Origin: Notolepis coatsorum
Taxonomy: Eukaryota; Chordata; Actinopteri; Aulopiformes; Paralepididae
Assembly: GCA_963971535.1 (NCBI GenBank)
Contig: OZ020589.1
Location: 89,836,683-89,900,682 of the forward strand
Reading direction: 5' to 3'
Length of the DNA: 64,000 nt
Both the position numbers and the translations under genes were made by a program. Below, one piece after another: positions 1-9,702 of this stretch; the stretch's first letter is position 1; every line of letters starts with the position of its first letter. The notes under the pieces are model-generated. The model was given only the letters and a program-made list of their open reading frames with translations, was not told where the DNA came from and ran no database searches.

Positions 1-520
1 TACTATTGGGGGGACAGGGCCCGCTCGGCTGAGGGGCCTTTGTCCGAATACGCTGGCGATGTGGGGGGCGGGGTCACTAAGTGCCCACCTGGTGGGGTCT
101 TGATGCTGGCATCATGGACTTCTCCGGGCCCCCATTCCAGGGGGTCCAGTCCTTTTGGTGGGTCTGGGCCTTCCTTCGCGCTCCGCTGCTACGGCCTTGC
201 CACGGGGTTGGGTTTGCCCTTGACCCCGTGATTCTGGGGGCAGTAACGAGGTTGTTCCCTCCGTTCGTTCCCGGGTGGCATGCGGGTTGTGCGTGTGTGT
301 AGTCGTGGGGTCAGGCCACGGTCTGCTCACCCTGTGCGTTTGAGTTGCTTGAGTGCCTCTTCGCACGGTCGGGTCCGTCGCCCTCCCGGGAAACCTCCAT
401 TAGGGGGGGTGCCCTCCATTAGGGAGGGTCGGGGGGGCTCGGCCCTCCCTGTTCTGATGGTTGTGGGGGGCCTTCAGCGGGGTGTATTTGTCGGCCGGTG
501 GCTCCGCTCGGCCTCCCTAT
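1..520. other. GC-rich stretch, no gene recognised
   Basis: The segment is G-rich on the plus strand, with short runs such as CCATTAGGG repeated in close succession. The open frames here are short, overlap each other in several frames and show no domain. I see no RNA gene. The style resembles 15841-16140, also a G-rich non-coding repeat, so both may be parts of unrecognised transposons. Confidence 0.4.
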
Positions 521-848
521 GTGCATGAGTGACGCCGAGCGGAACCGACTACGATACAGAACGTTAGGTTATGACTATAACCAAGTTCTGTTAGGAGTGG
601 TGACGCTCGGCGTCCGACGCCGCTGCAGCCCTTGATCTCGCCTTGTGGTGAAAGCTTGGGAAGGAGGCGAGTGGGTGGCCCCACCCCTGCTTATATGGGT
701 AAGCTGATAGGGGTGTGGTCAGACAAATATTGGGATTAAAGGTGGTCTTTATTCAGTGCGCGTGCACGTGTGCGAGGACAGTGCATGAGTGACGCCGAGC
801 GTCACCACTACTAACAGAACTTGGTTATAGTCATAACCTAACGATTTA
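521..848. mobile_element. Short inverted-repeat element (MITE-like)
   Basis: The stretch at about 562-616 is repeated in reverse complement at about 783-845; both arms contain GTTAGGTTATGACTATAACC and GACGCTCGGCGTC. A 20-base piece ending in GACGCCGAGCG also occurs in the same direction at 521 and 781, so the left side looks like two element ends joined. There is no coding capacity. I see no certain target duplication, so the family is not named. Confidence 0.55.
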
Positions 849-1060
849 TTTATAGAGCATGTTTAAAAACAACCGAGGTCGACCAAAGTGCTGCACAGTG
901 CAAAGTACAAAAGTAATGAAAATACATTACTAATAGAAATACAACACAATATGCATAATTTACACAAACAGAAATAGTACTGCAAACAGTACTACACATA
1001 TAACAATAAAATAACAGAAAAATACAATGTAAAATGCATAGTCAGAATAGAAGCACAGAT
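849..1060 (-). repeat. Interspersed repeat, LINE/SINE-tail-like
   Basis: Begins TTTATTTATAGAGCATGTTT and continues with wording close to 12310-12380 (ACCAAAGTGCTG in both). Two diverged copies in one window mark it as a dispersed repeat, probably the 3' end of a retroposon read backwards. No coding frame. Confidence 0.4.
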
Positions 1061-1132
1061 GTACGGCTCAACCTGTTGAAAAGCCAGTGAGAAGAGTCTT
1101 TAACAAGGACTTAAACATCACTAGGGTTGGAG

Positions 1133-1453
1133 CAGATCTAATATGTAAAGGTGGCTGTTCCACAGCTTGGGGGCAGATCTAATATGTAAGGGTGGCTGTT
1201 CCACAGCTTGGGGGCAGATCTAATATGTAAAGGTAACTGTTCCACAGCTTGGGGGCAGATCTAATATGTAAAGGTAAGCTGTTCCACAGCTTGGGGGCAG
1301 ATCTAATATGTAAAGGTAACTGTTCCACAGCTTGGGGGCAGATCTAATATGTAAAGGTTATTGTTCCACAGCTTGAAGGCAGATCTAATGTAAAGGTAAC
1401 TGTTCCACAGCTTGGGGGCAGATCTGATATGTAAAGGTGAACTGTTCCACAGT
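1133..1453. repeat. 41-bp minisatellite, 8 copies
   Basis: Units start with CAGATCTAATATGTAAAGG at 1133, 1174, 1215, 1256, 1298, 1339, 1380 and 1419, giving periods of 41, 41, 41, 42, 41, 41 and 39 bases. Each ends in CTGTTCCACAGCTTGGGGG. No coding role is apparent. Confidence 0.9.
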
Positions 1454-2012
1454 CGATTACATATTCAATATAATGTGGTGAAAATAACACATTGTTTATC
1501 AAAGGTACCAATGCTTCTGTGGTGAGAGATCAATGGGGGGAAAAGGACAATGATAGCTTTTCCAGTTTGTAAGAACACAGAATGTGATGGAGTTCATTAT
1601 AATTGTTTAAGATGATATAATTGTTTAAGGTGACACAGATCTACCAATCAATGTGTTAGCTGATATTAATAGCCATTATTACATGGCGTTTTCACATTCG
1701 CCGAAATGCTTGCTTGTGATTGGTCAATAGCCCCCCGACAGCGGTCATTATTTTTCAATAATGACCGCTGTTTTTTCAATAATGACCGCAGAGCGCAGCT
1801 GTTCGCAATCAAGCCCACTGACACACACTGTTTCAGTGCAATTAGACACTGCCGGTGGTCTGCTGCCGGCGATGACAGGGGGCGGAGCGACGAGCGGAGC
1901 CAGAACACAGCGGAGGCTGCCCGCGATAATAATAATCACTTTATTTGGGCTGACAGAGCCACAGAACAACTGCGATTTGTCAAATGAATTAGGTATATTG
2001 TTAGTAAGTTAG
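1454..2012. other. Non-coding stretch with a small inverted repeat
   Basis: No gene recognised. A 12-base motif AATAATGACCGC and its complement occur around 1742-1792, able to fold. Overlapping short frames on both strands across 1666-2012 have no domain content. Confidence 0.4.
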
Positions 2013-2014
2013 CC

Positions 2015-2178
2015 ATGTAATAAGCGGGATAATGTATAGCTTTACTCGGTCATTGTCGCAAAATAATTGACCTTCACTGACGTTTAAAACACCTCGCCGA
2101 AGCGGCTCGGTATTTTAAACTACGTGTCGGTCAATTATTTTGCGACAATGACCTCGTAGCTATACATTATCCCTTACA
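2015..2178. mobile_element. Foldback (hairpin) element
   Basis: The left arm (from GGGATAATGTATAGC at 2026, through GTCATTGTCGCAAAATAATT) is matched in reverse complement by the right arm ending GCTATACATTATCCC at 2173. The two ~65-base arms meet around a short loop near 2092-2110. Non-autonomous foldback element; family unknown. Confidence 0.7.
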
Positions 2179-3090
2179 TATAAGCCTTTTACCAATATAT
2201 TGTTATTGGCAAAAGTGCCATCGATAACTGAGAGAATTCCTTGCAATAGCAAAATAAATGCAAAATCCTGTGGCACATTAAAACAGTGTTCCATGGTTTT
2301 CTTCTAATAGAACATGCCTATTCTATATCGGTTAGCATAAAGGTCAGGTGTCTGTATGTACAGCATCACAATGAGTGACCACTAACTGTCCATAAACTGT
2401 AAGTTCAGTTTCTTAACAACTACACCGGAGACCTATTCTATTATAAGTTCATAGACAGTGAGTTTTCAGTAGAAGCCGCCCATTATGGTGTCGTACATGA
2501 GATACCTGGCTTTTAGGGAGTCCCTATTCTCCTATATTTGTTTGAAAAACATGTTCATATCACGTTGTTTGTTAAGCATGAAATAATAACAGATGAAAAT
2601 GTGGAAGTGGAAGTTACAGTCTTGTTAGCATGGACGAAACCATCCAGATCCACAAAGCTACCTGAACATGTAGGTGCAGCAAGGCAGTGTTCAATGGCAA
2701 CATTGAATAGTGTGGGAGATAAGACCCACTTCCCCCCTCCCTTTGATGATCTCCCTCTACCCATCTTTCCTTCCTACCCCCTGGTGTCTTAGGCAGCTAA
2801 CCACCTCGTTGAGAGTCATCCAGCCTAACTCTGACTATTTTGTATTGATACTTTGATTGAGTTAATAAACCGTATTAACCAGGTCTCTTTTGACTGAGTA
2901 AGTTATTCAGCTTCGGCTATTTTCCACCACAATTGCAGACTAATAGCAGGTGCTGTCCAGAACCACAAGCCTGTAAACTGTTACGGTTACTTTTCATGTA
3001 GCCCAACGCTTCACAACCATGGAACGTACACAAGCCAAACAAGGTGTCAGTAATCTGTAATAGTAATCTGTAATAGAATACATGCCCTTG
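2179..3090. other. No feature recognised
   Basis: AT-rich sequence with no convincing coding frame, repeat array or RNA gene. Short frames at 2538-2792 and 2555-2764 overlap on opposite strands and have no recognisable domain. Confidence 0.4.
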
Positions 3091-3104
3091 ACCTGGCATA
3101 CCGT

Positions 3105-3306
3105 GCAGCGAGGGGGAATGGCTCCCTCCTACCTCCGGTCTCTGGTCTCTAACTACACACCCTCAAGACCCCTCCGCTCTACATCTTCTGGCTGCCTCAG
3201 ACCCACTCCTATCCGAGCTCCTGGGGGGTCATTAAAGAGTAACAGGCTATTATTCTCTGTCCTCGCTCCACAATGGTGGAATGAACTTCAGCTGTCAGAC
3301 AGCTGA
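3105..3306 (+). pseudogene. LINE reverse transcriptase C-terminus (L2/CR1 group), relic
   Basis: The frame reads ...APSYLRSLVSNYTPSRPLRS... then VLAPQWWNEL. This is the conserved tail that follows the reverse transcriptase domain in CR1/L2-group LINEs (PSYL..L..Y.P.R.LRS, then a WN(E/S)L motif). The same tail recurs at about 11490-11610. Only the last ~65 residues are present, 5' truncated, with a stop directly after the motif, so this is dead transposon sequence. Assignment is by motif only. Confidence 0.6.
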
Positions 3307-3310
3307 AACC

Positions 3311-3710
3311 CACAAGATTTACGAAAAACACACACAAAGAAATACTAACCTTCGTACTGTACGTATCATTAGACAGGGAGGATGGCCTATAGAGTTTTAT
3401 CATTAGACAGAGAGGAGGGTATATCATTTTGGATGTTCTTTATTTGATGTTATTCTATTTCCGCAATGTTGCTAACACTTGAAATAGTTTTCCATTGCAG
3501 ATTTCAATGACGTGACACTTGCTTTGAGAGTTTCCATCCTTCTTTGCAGATGTGCTACTGTCATATTGATGACTGCGACTATACCTAATTCATGGTGTGC
3601 ATCTATTGCCACAAGGTGGCATCCAGATACATGTTCTGGGCTGCACCTGCTATTACAGTAATGCCTTGTCTCCATTAACTATGTTCAGCCTGGCTGGGGC
3701 TATAGCCATG
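3311..3710. other. No feature recognised
   Basis: No gene seen. A near-repeat of the words AGCTATGTTCAGCCTGGCTGG occurs at about 3677 and 3751, just outside the large palindrome. Confidence 0.4.
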
Positions 3711-3778
3711 GCCAGGATTTGTACGGTATGGTCGGGTTTGTGTCTCCATTAGCTATGTTCAGCCTGGCTGGGGCTAGC

Positions 3779-5279
3779 CATTCTCCACTTGCACAACCTG
3801 AAAGTAGGCACTTCCGGCTGACTTCCGGTTGCGAATGGTACTTCCTGTCCCATCCAAATACATTGGTTTTAGCTACTTTTCTCCCGTTATTTAAACAACT
3901 TTGTCGTCACAGAGAGGCAATGAAACGTTTGTATTATTATAGTATAGAATGTATTTAATAAGCAAACGTTTGTCAGCAGGGTTTTTGGGCTGTATTTCAT
4001 GTAAAAACGTTCACTGTTAGTTTACTTGCTCACGCTAATTAAGGCTAATGCTGGCTAACAGAAGCTAGCGCAAGAAACGACGCCGCAAAGTATTGTTTAT
4101 AGTGCATTTCTTGCCACCTTATAGCATTTGTACATTTGTATGACAGTCTATAATGCTCCCGTGAGGTTTTTCCGGACGTTTTGGTAATGATTTTCACTAT
4201 AAAATCATATTTCTAAATGACAGGAAGTTGATAAACTGTCCGGGATAGCTTTGAGCTAACGATCTTTTCCATTCTAAACGTAACGTTAGTTGTTCAAAAC
4301 ATTACCTGTCTATATAATTTGTTCCTCAACGTTATATAGACAGGTAATGTTTTGTAAACTAACTGCAGCCTGCTACAGTTAGAAGCTAACGTTAGCCAGC
4401 AAGCTGCAGCCTGCTACAGTTAGAAGCTAACGTTAGCTAGCAAGCTGCAGCCTGCTACAGTTAGAAGCTAACGTTAGCCAGCAAGCTTCTAAACGTAACG
4501 TTAGTTGTTCAAAACATTACCCATCTATATAATCTTTTCCTCAACATTAGCTTCTAACTGTAGCAGGCTGCAGCTTGCTGGCTAACGTTAGCTTCTAACT
4601 GTAGCAGGCTGCAGCTTGCTGGCTAACATTAGCTTCTAACTGTAGCAGGCTGCAGCTTGCTGGCTAACGTTAGCTTCTAACTGTAGCAGGCTGCAGTTAG
4701 TTTACAAAACATTACCTGTCTATATAACATTGAGGAACAAATTATATAGACAGGTAATGTTTTGAACAACTAACGTTACGTTTAGAATGGAAAAGATCGT
4801 TAGCTCAAAGCTATCCCGGACAGTTTATCAACTTCCTGTCATTTAGAAATATGATTTTATAGTGAAAATCATTACCAAAACGTCCGGAAAAACCTCACGG
4901 GAGCATTATAGACTGTCATACAAATGTACAAATGCTATAAGGTGGCAAGAAATGCACTATAAACAATACTTTGCGGCGTCGTTTCTTGCGCTAGCTTCTG
5001 TTAGCCAGCATTAGCCTTAATTAGCGTGAGCAAGTAAACTAACAGTGAACGTTTTTACATGAAATGCAGCCCAAAAACCCTGCTGACAAACGTTTGCTTA
5101 TTAAATACATTCTATACTATAATAATACAAACGTTTCATTGCCTCTCTGTGACGACAAAGTTGTTTAAATAACGGGAGAATAGTAGCTAAAACCAATGTA
5201 TTTGGATGGGACAGGAAGTACCATTCGCAACCGGAAGTCAGCCGGAAGTGCCTACTTTCAGGTTGTGCAAGTGGAGAAT
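3779..5279. mobile_element. 1.5-kb palindrome (foldback element)
   Basis: The left half (3779 to about 4488) recurs in reverse complement in the right half (about 4542-5279). For example TTCTCCACTTGCACAACC at 3781 mirrors the sequence ending at 5278, and both arms carry three internal copies of a GCAGCCTGCTACAGTTAGAAG / GCTAACGTTAGC unit. Each arm also has a smaller hairpin built on ACATTACCTGTCTATATAA (4296-4356 and its mirror 4693-4765). There is no coding capacity. About 40 bases (GCCAGG..TTTG..ACGGTATGGTCGGGTTTG type) are present in the same orientation on both sides, at 3711-3750 and 5281-5320. That is too long for an ordinary target duplication, so duplication or recombination is possible. 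Foldback transposon is the simplest reading; an assembly-produced inverted duplication cannot be excluded. Confidence 0.75.
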
Positions 5280-5494
5280 AGCCAGGTTTGGTACAGTATG
5301 GTCGGGTTTGCGTCTCCATTGCATTTCTCGTAAACACTCCGGTTGCTAGGTAACCTTTCAAAACTGTGGTACACAACAACTGTGGTACACAAGCTAAACC
5401 ATGATGATACAGCGGATCCAGGCGGCTTTGGCCAGGTTGTGAAAGGTGGCCATCTCACCTGGGGACAGACAATGGAGACGCTCACTGTGGGCCA

Positions 5495-6030
5495 GACAGG
5501 CCACAGCACGGCTAAACCCTGGCCCGTGGAGACAAGGCCACAGCACGGCTAAACCCTGGCTAGTGGAGACAAGGCCACAGCACGGCTAAACCCTGGCTAG
5601 TGGAGACAAGTCCACAGCACGGCTAACTCCCTGGCTAGTGGAGACCAGACAGGCCACAGCACGGCTAAACCATGGCTAGTGGAGACGAGGCCACAGCACG
5701 GCTAACTCCCTGGCTAGTGGAGACCAGACAGGCCACAGCACGGCTAAACCATGGCTAGTGGAGACAAGGCCACAGCACGGCTAAACCCTTGCTAGTGGAG
5801 ACGAGGCCACAGCATGGCTAAACCCTGGCTAGTGGACACAATGCCACAGCATGGCTAAACCCTGGCTAGTGGAAACAAGGCCACAGCACGGCTAAACCCT
5901 TTCTAGTGGAGACGAGGCCACAGCACGGCTAAACCCTGGCTAGTGGAGACAAGGCCACAGCACGGCTAAACCCTGGCCAGTGGAGACAAGGCCACAGCAC
6001 GGCTAAACTCTGGCCAGTGGAGACGAGGCA
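5495..6030. repeat. ~36-bp minisatellite, about 14 copies
   Basis: The unit is close to GGCTAGTGGAGACAAGGCC followed by ACAGCACGGCTAAACCCT, 35-43 bases long with point variants. No coding role seen. Confidence 0.9.
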
Positions 6031-6190
6031 TGAGTCTGCTGTTGCCCCCTTTCTCATTGAACCCTGCCTACACACGCAGTACAGGTACACTGTGATTCTG
6101 GGTGGTTTCTTGCTTGTCTATAAAGGAAAAAGTATATAGGCATATATATCTGTTATCGGAAATGTAGGCTCCCACATATTCAAATTGCTA

Positions 6191-6330
6191 TAGGGCTGTG
6201 CGATATGGATGAAATCTTCTAACACAAAATGGGTAATTTCATATCTCAATAACGATATATATCAAATATAGTACCTTTTCTGTAAATTCAATGAAAATAA
6301 CCACATGCCTCATGACTGCTTTTTGATAAT
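6191..6330 (+). mobile_element. hAT-like terminal fragment
   Basis: Starts TAGGGCTGTGCGATATGG and continues with ATATATC-rich text, a pattern typical of dispersed hAT-type repeats in fish (from memory). The bases before it (AATTGCTA) do not match those after the other hAT-like end at 7011 (GTGGGCAC), so the two ends are not one insertion. Confidence 0.4.
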
Positions 6331-6406
6331 CCTGTGAATTAAATACAAATGAAGGCACTTTTTCTTTTCTCCTTTATTTGGAATTATTTGTTATTTAAGC
6401 CCACGT

Positions 6407-6494
6407 GCAGGGTCTGAATGAATACTGCTGTAAAGCAGGGTCTGAATGAATACTGCCGTAAAGCAGGGTCTGAATGAATACTGCCGTGAAGCAG
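6407..6494. repeat. 28-bp tandem triplicate
   Basis: Three copies of GCAGGGTCTGAATGAATACTG plus seven bases start at 6407, 6435 and 6463. Confidence 0.85.
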
Positions 6495-6934
6495 TTACGC
6501 AGCAATGGTGATAGAAACGATAAAGGAAAATCTGTCTCCCTACCTGCGCAAGCTGCTGCGCTAAAAAAGTACAACGGGGCTCTATGGAGAAACCATGACA
6601 ATCCCCTGACTAAAAGTTGTTTCAAACAACTTTTTGGTCATTTTGCCAAATCACCATGGCTGTGAGTGTGAGTCTTTCACCTTTTACATATCTAACTTTG
6701 GCATGGATCGATTGTTTAGATCGCTAGCATGGCTAACAAATGCAAATATATTGTAGTCTGCACCGTTGTTCTGACCAGGATTACGTTCTTTTTGCCCACT
6801 TGATGCGCGCACACCAGACCCGGCGGCATGGGTAGGCATTAGGGGTCCGGGCCCGCCCACTGAGTCAGCTGTGCCCGCCCTGGTGATAAAAAAAAGAAAT
6901 ATATATATATACTTATTTTTATTTTTATTTTTTT

Positions 6935-7011
6935 TATAGTCGACGTCGACTATCGGCTAATTTCGGCCAATCAAAGTCGACTATCCAAATCCTTAGTCGG
7001 GGACAGCCCTA
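6935..7011 (-). mobile_element. hAT terminal repeat, minus orientation
   Basis: Read backwards from 7011 the sequence is TAGGGCTGTCCCCGACTAAG followed by a GTCGACTTTG block, a typical hAT-like end beginning TAGGG. It lies just upstream of a hAT transposase relic (7012-7204) but points away from it, so it may belong to a different copy. No partner end found. Confidence 0.4.
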
Positions 7012-7204
7012 GTGGGCACAGATGTCAACAACAACACTACTGAAGCTAGCACGGCCCTCTGTGAGAATTCGTTTTCTACCCTCAAGAACGTCTTTACAGA
7101 ACATCGCCTTAGTATGCTTCATCGACACAAGGCCAATTTAATTCAGTTGGCATTTGAGAAGGACTTAACAAAAAAGTTCAGGAATGAGTGGAGGGGCAGT
7201 GTTT
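7012..7204 (+). pseudogene. hAT transposase C-terminal relic, interrupted
   Basis: The frame includes ALCENSFSTLKNVFTEHRLS, then HRHKANLIQLAFEKDL and FRNEWRGSVL, which resembles the C-terminal dimerisation region of hAT-derived transposases (the ZMYM/DUF4371-like group). The frame is cut at TTAA by the element at 7208-8375. It appears to resume after 8379 with text reading TRFHSVPNAACRSTNDG, consistent with one coding piece split by a later insertion. No start, no catalytic core and no complete domain remain. Assignment is by motif recall, moderately sure. Confidence 0.5.
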
Positions 7205-7207
7205 TAA

Positions 7208-8375
7208 CGCTTTGAGTGCCAACGACGAGAAATCTCGTTGTTCGCCGCCATGCGTTGAGTGCCAACGACGAGAAATCTCGTTATCTAATCGTTATTGCTT
7301 TTATTAGCGATATCCATAAATTTTTCATCAATCCAGCCTCACGTTATCATTGGGACTGTCTCTGACCTCGAAAAGGGAAAATACCGCACCCGTCTCTCCG
7401 GATGGTATTGCACCCATTGGATTGGACTCAATAGAAATGCATGGGGGGGGGAGCTCCAGTAGCTCACCGCATATCTCGGCGCTATTTCTGCGTCGGGGAA
7501 AACCGTGCTGCGTCACGGATCTGGTGGACACGAGTTCGATTCCCGGACCCGCCGTCATTTATCAGAATGTCTTCCCCTGCTCTATATCCCGTTTCAACCT
7601 GTTTCTGTCGGTCATGCTTGACCAGAAAAGCGATAAACGCTAAAAAAGAAAGTTTAAAAAAAAGAAATGCATGGGGGAAAAAATACCCGGATTCCACATT
7701 TTACTTCTCGGGCAATGTAACCCGAGACGATTGCATTCATTAGGGACCCTCAGAGCAGCGTGGAATATGTGTTTCGAGGTTGGATCGTTGGATCAATAAA
7801 CGCGATCGATATTTGGAATGGCGATCAGGAATTAGAATAATCTTTTTGCAGAACATCTGATGTGAGGTAAGGAATTTTACCAGTCTTGGGGTAATCAGAT
7901 ATGTTTTTTTCACATATTTCACAACGTGTCTGTGTGTGTATGTGTGTATATGACGTTAGCGCTGACCAGGTCATAGATAATCGATTTTTCAGCCAGCTTC
8001 TCTAGCGTGCATAAGTACACATATACTATCGATAATCTAGCGTTTATTTGAAAACGATTCATAAATCAGCCGGAAAATGACAACGTATTGTGTGTATTCC
8101 ACTAAAGAGCTATTATCACAGAATCTTTTTTTTTTCTAGAAATGTCCAAAAACGTCCGTTTTTCAAAACGGTATAAAACGGAAATGTACAGATGAAAAAA
8201 CAATCCGTTTCGTACATGTTGACTGCAAGCAAGTCATTGATAAGCGACGGGCGTATTAGACACATAGCCATAATATAGAAATAGCTCCGCGAAAATCATG
8301 AAATATAGGAAAATCAGTCCAAAAAGGCTGGCATTCAAGCGATAAATCGCGCGCCCCCTGCTGGCACTCAATGTG
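7208..8375. mobile_element. TTAA-flanked (piggyBac-type) non-autonomous element
   Basis: Flanked by TTAA at 7204-7207 and 8376-8379. Left end CGCTTTGAGTGCCAACGACG and right end GCTGGCACTCAATGTG give a short terminal inverted repeat (GAGTGCCA). The left end has the motif GAGAAATCTCGTT twice (7232 and 7268). Inside, GCGTTTATTTGAAAACGATT (8041) is shared with the element at 51223-52151, so both belong to one family. There is no transposase frame, so mobility would need an enzyme supplied elsewhere. The TTAA preference fits piggyBac or Kolobok type elements. Confidence 0.75.
7448..7662 (+). mobile_element. tRNA-like SINE with 15-bp target duplication
   Basis: The 15 bases AGAAATGCATGGGGG flank the segment at 7433-7447 and 7663-7677, and the related element at 51223-52151 lacks the insert at the matching place. 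The insert starts GGGGAGCTCCAGTAGCTCACC, where TAGCTCACCGC resembles a polymerase III A box. About 70 bases later, AGTTCGATTCC at 7533 matches the B-box consensus. The 3' end is A-rich (AAAAAAGAAAGTTTAAAAAA). T-stem pairing is poor, so it is not a working tRNA gene. A tRNA-derived SINE is the best reading. Confidence 0.65.
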
Positions 8376-8536
8376 TTAACAAGATTTCACTCTGTCCCAA
8401 ACGCCGCTTGCCGCTCTACTAATGATGGTGAGTAGCCTGTGGAGGAATTTTGTTTGCTTTTTTATGCACCTTATTTTTGTCAGTTCAGTTCAGTTTGTCA
8501 GTGAATTCAGAAGTGTTGAATAAATGGAGACTTTTC

Positions 8537-9110
8537 AAAGATATAGAATAGAATAGAATATAAATGTATTATCCTGAGGGAAATTTGACACTGCAAATCA
8601 CTCAATATTAAACATTTAGACAGAACAAGTCACGAATAAGAATAACAAAACAAATGGCCTAAGAATAGAATAAAATAAAATAGAATAAAAATTGAATAAA
8701 AGATACAGTAAATACAGTAAAAATATATATACTGAAGTCTACAGTAGGTGTAATATTGCAGAGTGCTGTTTAAAAAGTAAGAGTCCAGGAAGATGGTAAC
8801 TGTCACTCTGTGCTCAGTGATGCAGTGAGGCACAGTGATGCATTGTATAGTCTGATGGCTGTCGGAATGAAGGACTTCCTGTGCCGTTCAGTGCTGCATT
8901 ATAGTGTGAGCCTGGCACTGAACCTGCTCCTCCTGTCCGCCAAGTCTGTGTATAGTGGGTGGGAGGGGTTTTCCCTGATGGCCTGGAGCTTAGCAAGGTA
9001 CCTCCTCTCCGCCACCCTCGCTAGAGTCCAGCTCCACCCCAACCACGCTACTGGCCTTCCTGACCAGCTTATCCAGCCTGTTTGTGTCCCCTGCTCTCAG
9101 TCCACTGCCC
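8537..9110 (-). mobile_element. LINE 3' end (Rex1/Babar-like), minus strand
   Basis: On the minus strand the segment ends with CAAATTTCCCTCAGGATAA followed by repeated TATTC units, resembling the 3' terminus of Rex1/Babar-type fish LINEs. Upstream of it (plus-strand 8800-9080) the text on CACCCTCGCTAGAGTCCAGC matches the usual region after reverse transcriptase in such elements. No intact frame remains. Family assignment is from memory. Confidence 0.5.
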
Positions 9111-9441
9111 CAGCAGGTCTGTTATATATATCCGTTCAGTCTGTTTTTGTATAAGTGAATGTTCTTAAGAGAGAGAGAAATTCGATTTTTCAATTGCCTC
9201 TCTGCTGTTTAGTTCAGCACCGTGGGCAGTGCCAAGCAAGCCACAGCGCCGCTGTCCCAGCTGAAACGTATAAAAGGGAACCTGTGTTGAAAAACCATTG
9301 TGCCCCCCCGAGAACATTTTATGCCCCCCCACTAATTTGTTTCTGCAGCCTGGGCTGGCGCACACACTGAGTCTGGCGTATACAGCGAACAGGTCTATTG
9401 TACTGTCCTAGTCTAGCCCTAGTAGACAGGAAGCCCGGTAC
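9111..9441. other. Putative intron sequence beside the fibulin exon
   Basis: No gene or repeat recognised. If the exon at 9442-9561 is functional, this is the first part of the intron downstream of it on the minus strand; it begins with a good splice donor (GTACCG at 9441-9436). Confidence 0.4.
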
Positions 9442-9561
9442 CTTGGCACATCCTCGTTCCTTGGAGCTGGTATCCCTCTGGGCAAGCGCAGACGTAGCCT
9501 CCTGGCTGGTTCACACATTGCCACTGACACATGTAGCTGGAGAAGGCACACTCGTCGATAT
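9442..9561 (-). CDS. Calcium-binding EGF exon, fibulin-3/-4 (EFEMP) type
   Basis: On the minus strand this 120-base exon reads [12 protein letters not shown], then [15 protein letters not shown], then [13 protein letters not shown]: a complete calcium-binding EGF module. DIDEC is the calcium-ligand start, six cysteines are present, and [10 protein letters not shown] fits the Asn-hydroxylation pattern C-x-N-x(4)-Y-x-C. Family knowledge: EFEMP1 and EFEMP2 (fibulins of elastic fibres, secreted) have an EGF module with SSY-C-Q spacing and GYQ near its end, the closest match I can recall. An acceptor CTGCAG precedes it and a donor CAAG/GTACCG follows. Exon length and phase (1-1) fit the one-exon-per-EGF rule. 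No neighbouring fibulin exon is visible. The acceptor side is immediately abutted by the hAT element starting at 9565. Paralogue not decided. Confidence 0.7.
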
Positions 9562-9702
9562 CTGCAGTGGTGGAAGAAGTACACAGTTCCTTTACTTCAG
9601 TAAAGGTAGAAATACCCAGATAAACAAGTACTCCGGGTAAAAGTCCTCCATTCAAATTCTACTTAAGTAGAAGTAGAGAAGTATTTGTTATTGATTTTAC
9701 TT

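Noticed and set aside
5495-6030. Possible CRISPR array (also considered at 1133, 17479 and 52699)
   Set aside because: Units are head-to-tail tandem repeats without unique spacers, in a eukaryotic transposon-rich setting.
6191-7011. A single complete hAT between the two TAGGG-type ends
   Set aside because: Subterminal sequences differ and the 8-base flanks AATTGCTA and GTGGGCAC do not match, so these are two different element ends.
7448-7556. Functional tRNA gene
   Set aside because: A B-box motif is present, but the T-stem and acceptor stem do not pair; a SINE head with a target duplication explains it better.
8810-9154. 114-codon plus-strand frame
   Set aside because: Antisense to a LINE 3' region, no domain of its own.
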